The notes under the pieces were generated by a model that was not told the origin of the DNA, did not search any database, and was given only the letters and a program-made list of their open reading frames with translations. Shown piece after piece: positions 1 to 4,700 of a stretch of DNA of 5,281 nt. Position 1 is the stretch's first letter. Every line of letters starts with the position of its first letter. Origin of the DNA: Deltaproteobacteria bacterium (GTDB taxonomy: Bacteria; JAMCPX01); contig JAMDCL010000095.1 in assembly GCA_023489065.1 (NCBI GenBank), positions 1 through 5,281 on the forward strand, read 5' to 3'. The position numbers and the translations under genes were made by a program.

Positions 1-1317
1 TATAGCAAGAACGGCGCAACTGGTGCAACAGGTGCGACAGGTTCTCAAGGCATAACAGGCCCGACAGGTCCAACGGTAACATGGGTAATGCCGGTACAGG
101 GTGCCACCGGTGTTTATATCGACTCGGTCATTAAGGTAGGTTTTTCAAAACCGATTAGTTCATCAACAATCAATGCCTCTACATTTATGATTTCAACCGG
201 TGGTGTCACTATTACCGGTACCGTATCATACAACTCCGGCTCCCAGACAGCATACTTTAATCCATACGCTCCGCTGGTGCAATTCGGATCCTACACGGCA
301 ACTCTCACCACCGGTGTAAAAGACACGTCCGGCAACCCGCTGCTGAATAATTACACATGGACATTTATGGCAGGAGGCTCGTCAGCACCGTCAAGACTGT
401 ATGTTACGAATGAGAATTTAAGTAGTAGTCTCATCTCTGTTTTCAACAACGCAACTATGGCCAGTGGCAATATCGCTCCTGACAGGACTATCGCTGGTGC
501 AGCTACTCTCTTAACTGGTCCGGAAGGCATGTGGTTTGATAAGACATCAGACAGATTGTACATTCCCAACTGGAACGCCAATAATATCACTGTCTTTAAC
601 AGTGCGAGTACAATCAATGGCAATACAGTGCCATCCCGGACAATCTCAGGGGCATCTACCGCACTTAGCATTCCAACTGGAATATGGCTTGATACGGCAT
701 CTGACAGGTTATATGTTGCAAACTTTGGGGGCGCTGCCATACTTGTTTTTAACAATGCAAGCACACTGAACGGCAACACAGCGCCATCACGGACTGTTTC
801 GGGGGCTTCTACGACATTCGCGAACCCGCACAGTCTATGGCTTGATACTGTATCTGATACACTTTATGTGGATGATATTGGCAGTAATGCCATCCTGATT
901 TTTAGCAATGCAAGCACGATGAATGGAAACACAGCACCATCCCGGACTGTCTCGGGGGCCTCTACGACACTCTTGAGTCCAAGTTCTCTATGGGTTGACA
1001 CAACGTCAGACACTCTTTACGTTGCGAATAGTGGCGGTGATGCCATCCTTGCTTTTAACAATGCAAGTACAATCAACGGCAATATAGCCCCATCCCGGGC
1101 TGTCTCGGGAGCCTCAACAACTTTAAATTCACCGTATGGTATGTGGCTTGATACGGCATCTGACAGGTTATATGTTGCAAACTTGAACGGCGATTCAATA
1201 CTTATTTTTAACAATGCAAGCTCGATCAATGGCAACGTAGCCCCATCCCGGACAATCTCGGGAGCCTCAACCCAATTAACTACTCCAGCGGTGATTTGGC
1301 TGGACTTGAACCCTTAA
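1..1317 (+). CDS. Collagen-stalk / Ig-like / six-bladed propeller lipoprotein, paralogue 1 (5' truncated by window edge)
   Basis: Frame 1 is open from the first base to TAA at 1315-1317 and gives 438 residues. The first ATG (88) lies inside the Ig domain and is not the start. By comparison with the next gene about 23 residues, holding the signal peptide and lipobox cysteine, are missing to the left. Residues 5-25 are seven Gly-X-Y triplets (GAT three times, GSQ, GIT, GPT twice). Residues 26 to about 128 match the bacterial Ig-like SbsA/Big_5 pattern (MPVQGATGVY, GFSKPISSSTIN, YTATLTTGVKD, NYTWTF). Residues 132-438 are six blades of 53, 51, 51, 51, 51 and 50 residues with the pattern LYVAN-x-ILVFNNAST-x-NGN-x-APSRTISGAST-x-GIWLD. 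Such repeats resemble NHL/YVTN-type propellers, which usually bind ligands. No catalytic residues are recognisable. It is likely an exported, lipid-anchored protein; the ligand is unknown. Architecture is well supported, function is inferred. Confidence 0.9.
   Translation, partial: YSKNGATGATGATGSQGITGPTGPTVTWVMPVQGATGVYIDSVIKVGFSKPISSSTINASTFMISTGGVTITGTVSYNSGSQTAYFNPYAPLVQFGSYTATLTTGVKDTSGNPLLNNYTWTFMAGGSSAPSRLYVTNENLSSSLISVFNNATMASGNIAPDRTIAGAATLLTGPEGMWFDKTSDRLYIPNWNANNITVFNSASTINGNTVPSRTISGASTALSIPTGIWLDTASDRLYVANFGGAAILVFNNASTLNGNTAPSRTVSGASTTFANPHSLWLDTVSDTLYVDDIGSNAILIFSNASTMNGNTAPSRTVSGASTTLLSPSSLWVDTTSDTLYVANSGGDAILAFNNASTINGNIAPSRAVSGASTTLNSPYGMWLDTASDRLYVANLNGDSILIFNNASSINGNVAPSRTISGASTQLTTPAVIWLDLNP
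13..75 (+). repeat. Collagen-like Gly-X-Y coding repeat, 9-bp periodicity
   Basis: Seven consecutive Gly-X-Y codon triplets. The first three are near-identical 9-mers (GGCGCAACT, GGTGCAACA, GGTGCGACA), each encoding Gly-Ala-Thr. Thr fills the Y position in five of seven triplets, as in the GPT/GAT triplets of known bacterial collagen-like proteins. The tract is too short to be confident of a stable triple helix by itself; an extended spacer between lipid anchor and head is the simpler reading. Confidence 0.75.
80..116 (+). repeat. 37-bp segment identical between paralogues 1 and 2 (copy 1)
   Basis: This codes for the entry to the Ig-like domain (W-V-M-P-V-Q-G-A-T-G-V-Y) and is base-for-base identical to 1488-1524 in the next gene, silent positions included. 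It marks the two genes as close duplicates and is a potential site for unequal recombination. Confidence 0.85.
685..725 (+). repeat. 41-bp exact direct repeat, copy 1 (end of blade 2 / start of blade 3)
   Basis: This segment runs from the WLDTASD codons through RLYVAN and is identical to 1144-1184. The offset is 459 bp, exactly three 153-bp blades, so the two copies occupy equivalent places in the blade cycle. Flanking bases differ on both sides. Confidence 0.9.
1144..1184 (+). repeat. 41-bp exact direct repeat, copy 2 (end of blade 5 / start of blade 6)
   Basis: This is the second copy of the 685-725 segment, three blades downstream and in the same reading frame. It implies recent duplication or gene conversion within the propeller-coding part. 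Confidence 0.9.
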
Positions 1318-1318
1318 C

Positions 1319-1324
1319 AAGGAG
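1319..1324 (+). promoter_or_regulatory. Shine-Dalgarno for paralogue 2
   Basis: AAGGAG begins two bases after the TAA of the upstream gene and lies 6 nt before the ATG at 1331. Together with the lipoprotein leader that follows, it fixes the start. The stop-plus-site arrangement TAACAAGGAG is the same at the next gene junction. Confidence 0.85.
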
Positions 1325-1330
1325 AATAAC

Positions 1331-2713
1331 ATGAAAACAAATAAACTTATAAAATTACTCTCTATAGGTATCCTGGGTCTGCTTCTTGCAGCCGGATGCT
1401 CTGGCAAAAACGGTTCTACAGGCAAAACAGGAGCCACGGGTGCACAGGGGGCTTTGGGTAATGAAGGTCCGGCCAATCCGACAGTGTCATGGGTAATGCC
1501 GGTACAGGGTGCCACCGGTGTTTACACGGACTCGGTCATCAAGGTCGGCTTTTCCAAGCCTATCAGTTCATCAACGATCAACAGTTCGACATTCATGGTT
1601 TCAACCGGCGGTATTCCGGTTACCGGAAGCATATCGTACAACTCAGGTTCCCAAACAGCGTTTTTTGACCCGAATATACCGCTGTACCAATTCGGGTTTT
1701 ACACGGCAACACTGACAACAGGCATACTGGAAACTGACGGCAAAGCACTCGCAGCAAACTACACATGGATGTTCATCGCGGGAGGTTCTTCAACACCGGC
1801 TGTTCTCTATGCAACAGACTTTAATAATTTATCACTCGATGTGTTTTATGATGCCGGGTCAGCCTCAGGCAATGTCGCACCCGATAGAAGAGTCAGCGGC
1901 GCGGCAACAACATTCAACACACCTGTTTTTCTATGGCTGGACAAGGGATCGGATCGTTTATATATCTCTGATGCCGGCACAGGTGATATCCTGGTGTTTA
2001 ACAATGCAAGCACAGTCAACGGGAACATTGCACCAAATCGCACCATATCTTCAGCGAGTTTAAGCTTGCCTTATGGGATTTGGCTTGATGCATCAACAGA
2101 TACGCTTTATGTTGTGGATGGTGGTAATAATGCTGTTCTTGCTTTTGACAATGTCAGCACGCTGAACGGTGCTGTATCTGCTTCACGCTCTATATCAGGC
2201 TCAAACACAACGTTGAACTCCCCTGTAGGAATCTCGCTTGATGCAGCGAACGATGATTTGTACATAGTTAATTGGGGTAACAACTCCATTCTTGTCTTCA
2301 ACAATGCCAGCACAGCAACCGGCAATATAGCGCCTTCAAGAACCATTTCAGGATCAAATACGGGGTTAAGCGGCCCCCAGGGAATCTGGCTCGATGCTAC
2401 ATCCGATCAACTATATGTAGCAGATCAGTTTGTCCCGGGCATTACGGTATACAATAATGCCAGCACAGCGAACGGCAATATAACGCCTTCAAGGACAATC
2501 AGCGGTGCAAGCACAGGGTTTAACTCAACCACAGGCGTATGGTATGACGCATCTACCAACAGGCTTTACGTTGCGGATCAAGTTGCCGATTCTATTTCGA
2601 TATTTAACAGCGGCAATACAGCCAACGGTGATATAGCGCCTTCAAGAGTTATCGCCGGTGCAAATACACATCTTAACGGTACAAAAACGATCTGGCTGGA
2701 CATGAATCCATAA
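1331..2713 (+). CDS. Collagen-stalk / Ig-like / six-bladed propeller lipoprotein, paralogue 2
   Basis: This is a complete 460-residue protein. Residues 1-22 form a lipoprotein signal peptide (K2, K5, K8, then a hydrophobic core) ending in LLLAAGC with Cys23 as the expected lipidated residue. Ser at +2 would allow outer-membrane sorting under the E. coli Lol rule. Residues 25-48 are eight Gly-X-Y triplets. Residues 51 to about 155 are an Ig-like Big_5 domain nearly identical at its start to that of the upstream paralogue (MPVQGATGVY, SKPISSSTIN, YTATLTTG). Six blades follow at 158-208, 209-257, 258-308, 309-359, 360-410 and 411-460; blade 2 lacks two residues after SRTIS-like strand 3. The protein ends IWLDMNP. 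The gene lies 13 bp after the previous stop and 13 bp before the next start, hence probably co-transcribed. Binding, adhesion or scaffolding at the envelope is inferred; no enzymatic motif is visible. Confidence 0.93.
   Translation: MKTNKLIKLLSIGILGLLLAAGCSGKNGSTGKTGATGAQGALGNEGPANPTVSWVMPVQGATGVYTDSVIKVGFSKPISSSTINSSTFMVSTGGIPVTGSISYNSGSQTAFFDPNIPLYQFGFYTATLTTGILETDGKALAANYTWMFIAGGSSTPAVLYATDFNNLSLDVFYDAGSASGNVAPDRRVSGAATTFNTPVFLWLDKGSDRLYISDAGTGDILVFNNASTVNGNIAPNRTISSASLSLPYGIWLDASTDTLYVVDGGNNAVLAFDNVSTLNGAVSASRSISGSNTTLNSPVGISLDAANDDLYIVNWGNNSILVFNNASTATGNIAPSRTISGSNTGLSGPQGIWLDATSDQLYVADQFVPGITVYNNASTANGNITPSRTISGASTGFNSTTGVWYDASTNRLYVADQVADSISIFNSGNTANGDIAPSRVIAGANTHLNGTKTIWLDMNP
1488..1524 (+). 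repeat. 37-bp segment identical between paralogues 1 and 2 (copy 2)
   Basis: Second copy of the 80-116 segment, at the same place in the Ig-like domain of the middle gene. The third paralogue has diverged here (MPIPGATDVF), so genes 1 and 2 look closer to each other in this part. Confidence 0.85.
1802..2710 (+). repeat. Six tandem propeller-blade repeats in paralogue 2
   Basis: Six blades of 51, 49, 51, 51, 51 and 50 residues follow the same pattern as in the neighbouring genes. They are more diverged from each other at DNA level than the blades of gene 1, with no long exact repeat noticed. Blade 3 has a weakened strand 4 (GISLD in place of GIWLD), and blade 5 replaces ILVFNN with ITVYNN. 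Confidence 0.87.
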
Positions 2714-2714
2714 C

Positions 2715-2721
2715 AAGGAGG
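2715..2721 (+). promoter_or_regulatory. Shine-Dalgarno for paralogue 3
   Basis: AAGGAGG is a near-perfect anti-16S match, with a 5-nt spacer to the ATG at 2727. It fixes the start and sits in the second copy of the TAACAAGGAG junction. Confidence 0.85.
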
Positions 2722-2726
2722 ATATC

Positions 2727-4094
2727 ATGAAAAAATATAACCTTATAAAACTACTCTTTACCGGCATCCTTGGCGTGCTTCTTGCTGCAGGATGCGCAAA
2801 AAACGGAAGTAACGGCGCAACAGGCGCTGCAGGCGCACAGGGTACGCAGGGCGCGACCGGCCCTACCCTGCCCGCGGTAACATGGGTCATGCCCATACCC
2901 GGGGCAACGGACGTCTTTATGGATTCGGTCGTCAAGGTCGGGTTTTCGAACCCAATGAGTCCGACAACAATTAACTCCTCCACGTTTATGGTCTCGACAG
3001 GCGGTGTTAACGTGACAGGTACTGTGTCCTACAACGCAGGCTCGCAGACAGCGTTCTTCAGTCCCAACCTGCCGCTCAGTGCGTTCGGTTCCTACACGGC
3101 AACTCTGTCGACCGGCATCAAGGACACTGCGGGCAACCCGCTCACGACCTACACATGGACATTCGTCACAGGCGGCTCATCGACACCGTCAAGGTTGTAT
3201 GTAGGAAATGCCAACACACCCCATAATATTCTGGTATTTAACAATGCAACCTCTGCAAACGGCAATCTTGCACCTGACAGAACAATCACCAGTGGATCCT
3301 TCGCCTGGCCCTGGCGCCTTCTACTTGATAAGGCCTCTAACAGACTCTATGTGTCGGATAACAGTACAGGACATGTGCTCGTATTCACTAACGCAAGCAC
3401 TCTGAATGGTGCTGCTACACCTCTCCAGGATATCTCAGGCACACTCTTTACTGGTCCGAGTGGTATTTGGCTTGATACAGCACATGACAGGCTGTATATG
3501 GGAGATGAAACAGCCGATGCAATCTATGTCTTCAACAATATCAGTACACTCAACGGAACAGTAACACCAGACAGAATCATTTGGGGGGCAAATACAATGA
3601 TAAACTACCCAGAGTTCCTTTGGCTCGATGAAAAAACAGACAGCTTGTACGTCACAAATTATTCTGCTCACTCGATCCTTGTTTTTACCAGTGCAAGTAC
3701 GATGAACGGGGACATTGCACCAAGCAGAACGATTACAGGTTCCACCATTACAGGCCCTGCAGGTATCTGGCTTGATACCTCATCAGATCAACTCTACATT
3801 GCAGACAGCGGAGCACATGCACTTCTCATGTTCAACAATGCAAGTGCAATAAATGGAGCTGTAACACCGGACAGGATCGTTTATGGCGCAAGCACAACAT
3901 TCGTTTCGCCTTATGGTATCTGGTTGGATGTGGCGACCGATCGCATCTACGTTGCAGACTTCTCGAACGCATCTATCGATGTTTTTAACAGTGTAAGTAC
4001 GATCAACGGAGACGTTGCACCGTCACGAATTATCAAGGGTGCGAATACAGGCTTCAATTATCCGGAATCAATCTGGCTGGATATGAACCCGTAG
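2727..4094 (+). CDS. Collagen-stalk / Ig-like / six-bladed propeller lipoprotein, paralogue 3
   Basis: This is a complete 455-residue protein. Its leader MKKYNLIKLLFTGILGVLL is clearly homologous to that of the middle gene and ends in AAGC with Cys23 lipidated; Ala is at +2. Residues 27-47 are seven Gly-X-Y triplets (GSN, GAT, GAA, GAQ, GTQ, GAT, GPT). Residues 50 to about 152 are the Big_5-type Ig-like domain (MPIPGATDVF, SNPMSPTTIN, YTATLSTGIKDTAGNPL, YTWTF). Six blades lie at 156-205, 206-254, 255-305, 306-354, 355-405 and 406-455, again ending IWLDMNP. Lengths of 50, 49, 51, 49, 51 and 50 show an alternating pattern, suggesting duplication of a blade pair. The stalk and Ig segments use more G/C-ending codons than the same part of gene 1. 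It is the last gene of the operon, followed by two terminators. The role is inferred to be that of an envelope-anchored binding protein. Confidence 0.93.
   Translation: MKKYNLIKLLFTGILGVLLAAGCAKNGSNGATGAAGAQGTQGATGPTLPAVTWVMPIPGATDVFMDSVVKVGFSNPMSPTTINSSTFMVSTGGVNVTGTVSYNAGSQTAFFSPNLPLSAFGSYTATLSTGIKDTAGNPLTTYTWTFVTGGSSTPSRLYVGNANTPHNILVFNNATSANGNLAPDRTITSGSFAWPWRLLLDKASNRLYVSDNSTGHVLVFTNASTLNGAATPLQDISGTLFTGPSGIWLDTAHDRLYMGDETADAIYVFNNISTLNGTVTPDRIIWGANTMINYPEFLWLDEKTDSLYVTNYSAHSILVFTSASTMNGDIAPSRTITGSTITGPAGIWLDTSSDQLYIADSGAHALLMFNNASAINGAVTPDRIVYGASTTFVSPYGIWLDVATDRIYVADFSNASIDVFNSVSTINGDVAPSRIIKGANTGFNYPESIWLDMNP
3192..4091 (+). repeat. Six tandem propeller-blade repeats in paralogue 3
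   Basis: Blades begin at 3192, 3342, 3489, 3642, 3789 and 3942. Blades 2 and 4 are both 49 residues, both have LVFT where others have VFN, and both carry TGP(S/A)GIWLDT. Blades 3 and 5 are both 51 residues and share a G-x-VTPDRI-x-x-GA core. This marks a two-blade unit that was copied. Confidence 0.86.
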
Positions 4095-4105
4095 GTTAGA
4101 TGCAT

Positions 4106-4131
4106 GGGCGGGCTTGTCGTCTGCCCTTTTT
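4106..4131 (+). terminator. Intrinsic terminator 1 after the paralogue operon
   Basis: GGGCGGGC (4106-4113) can pair with GTCTGCCC (4119-4126) as an 8-bp stem with two G-U pairs and a 5-nt loop (TTGTC), directly followed by TTTTT (4127-4131). It starts 11 bp after the TAG of paralogue 3. Confidence 0.7.
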
Positions 4132-4145
4132 GCCGGATATTTGTT

Positions 4146-4175
4146 AAGGGCGGGGTTTCCCCGCCCTTTTCTTTC
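4146..4175 (+). terminator. Intrinsic terminator 2 (strong GC hairpin)
   Basis: AAGGGCGGGG (4146-4155) pairs perfectly with CCCCGCCCTT (4159-4168) across a TTT loop, and is followed by a T-rich tail (TTTTCTTTC from 4167). This is the stronger of the two hairpins. On the opposite strand the hairpin lacks a good T tract, so it should act mainly on + strand transcripts. Confidence 0.88.
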
Positions 4176-4285
4176 ATTGAAGAACCCCGCTATAAATAGC
4201 GAGGATTGCGGCGAACACCCGTTCAGCATGTTCATCTATAGTTATCCCTCATTCCCATGTTAAGCAATTGGTGAAAAACCATGGT

Positions 4286-4334
4286 CTTCATCATCAATGG
4301 CTTTGCCCCGATGAAGCCTGCTACTGTTGCAGGC
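4286..4334 (+). other. Two adjacent perfect hairpins in the gap (possible structured RNA)
   Basis: CTTCATC (4286-4292) pairs with GATGAAG (4310-4316), enclosing a small GGC/GCC stem (4299-4301 with 4305-4307). GCCTGC (4316-4321) then pairs with GCAGGC (4329-4334) around a 7-nt loop, sharing only base 4316 with the first. No known riboswitch consensus was recognised. Chance pairing cannot be excluded. Confidence 0.3.
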
Positions 4335-4574
4335 AGAGACAGAGTGGGGTAAACCAGGAATACGATTGTGATGGTAATCGAGGTGTTGGTAGTACTGATA
4401 ACAACGATACTACTGACTGCCGGTTACCTATAAACAGCAGCGACTTTATTCTTGATGGATTTAATCTCTCTATAATCAATACATCTCTTCCAAAGATTAT
4501 TATCAGAAAGGCAATCTTTATTCCTCCAAGGGGATTCTAACCGGAGTGGCTGTTCACGAACCGCCCCGATAAAA

Positions 4575-4639
4575 AATACCCCGTCTACTCATTCCCCTTT
4601 AGGAAAGAGGTGGTCCCGCCAACGGCGGGATGGGGTATT
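4575..4639. repeat. 65-bp palindromic element, possible REP/MITE-like repeat
   Basis: Outer arms AATACCCC (4575-4582) and GGGGTATT (4632-4639) are perfect inverted repeats. Inside lie a strong hairpin TCCCGCC/GGCGGGA (4614-4620 with 4624-4630, loop AAC) and a weaker CTTT/AAAG hairpin (4597-4606). CCCCTTTAGGAAA (4594-4606) recurs as CCCCTTTATGAAA at 4648-4660. No T tract follows, so it is not a normal terminator. A dispersed intergenic palindrome is the best guess; copies elsewhere cannot be seen from this window. Confidence 0.45.
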
Positions 4640-4688
4640 CGCATCCACCCCTTTATGAAATGGGAAAGTAAAAATAGAGAATAAAAAA

Positions 4689-4694
4689 AGAGGA
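4689..4694 (+). promoter_or_regulatory. Shine-Dalgarno for the fourth lipoprotein gene
   Basis: AGAGGA ends 6 nt before the ATG at 4701, within an A-rich leader that should be unstructured. It supports this start together with the lysine-bearing signal peptide that follows. Confidence 0.75.
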
Positions 4695-4700
4695 ATAAAG

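Larger units (their letters stand above)
394..1314 (+). repeat. Six tandem propeller-blade repeats in paralogue 1 (about 153 bp each)
   Basis: Blades start at 394, 553, 706, 859, 1012 and 1165. Blades 2-5 are each exactly 153 bp (51 residues), blade 1 is 159 bp and the last runs 150 bp to the stop. The strict length and high DNA similarity of blades 2-6 point to amplification inside the gene. Each blade carries four predicted strands: RLYVAN, ILVFNNAS, SRTISGA and GIWLDT. Confidence 0.88.
4176..4700. other. 525-bp intergenic region without a convincing gene
   Basis: No frame on either strand combines a ribosome binding site, start codon and recognisable product. The longest + frame (TTG at 4268 to TAA at 4540, 90 residues) has no Shine-Dalgarno and no familiar motif. 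The stretch does contain hairpins: CGCTA/TAGCG at 4188-4201, CTTCATC/GATGAAG at 4286-4316, GCCTGC/GCAGGC at 4316-4334, GTAGTA/TACTAC at 4389-4413, and a palindromic element at 4575-4639. A perfect TATAAT (4471-4476) lacks a good -35 partner. The last 40 bp before the next gene are A-rich. It may hold the promoter and leader of the downstream gene, a decayed gene, or both. Confidence 0.6.

Noticed and set aside
13..39. CRISPR array or other spaced repeat.
   Set aside because: The short 9-bp periodicity here and the 153-bp periodicity further on are both in-frame protein repeats without unique spacers.
88..1317. Starting the first gene at the ATG at 88.
   Set aside because: The frame is open to the left edge and encodes the Gly-X-Y stalk conserved in the paralogues; position 88 is the conserved internal Met of WVMP in the Ig domain.
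351..2346. Series of minus-strand open frames (351-779, 1017-1235, 1846-2046, 2107-2346) with recurring LPLIVLALLKT-like segments.
   Set aside because: They are antisense readings of the propeller blades; the recurring segment is the complement of the ILVFNNAST codons. They have no ribosome sites and no independent protein features.
4452..4476. Possible sigma70 promoter: TTGATG (4452-4457) and TATAAT (4471-4476).
   Set aside because: The spacer is only 13 bp, and the best hexamer at proper spacing (TTCTTG, 16 bp) is weak. The perfect -10 is suggestive but not enough to call; it would lie about 225 bp upstream of the fourth gene.
4268..4540. A 90-residue + strand frame with a TTG start and a cysteine-rich beginning (CPDEACYCC).
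   Set aside because: There is no Shine-Dalgarno, the start codon is rare, no motif is recognisable and the frame overlaps several hairpins. It could be a decayed gene but cannot be supported as a real one.
4604..4630. GAGGTGGTCCCGCC resembling the T-box antiterminator core (GGGTGGTACCGCG).
   Set aside because: The key bases differ, there is no stem I specifier region or terminator, and the downstream gene is a lipoprotein rather than an aminoacyl-tRNA synthetase or amino-acid gene.
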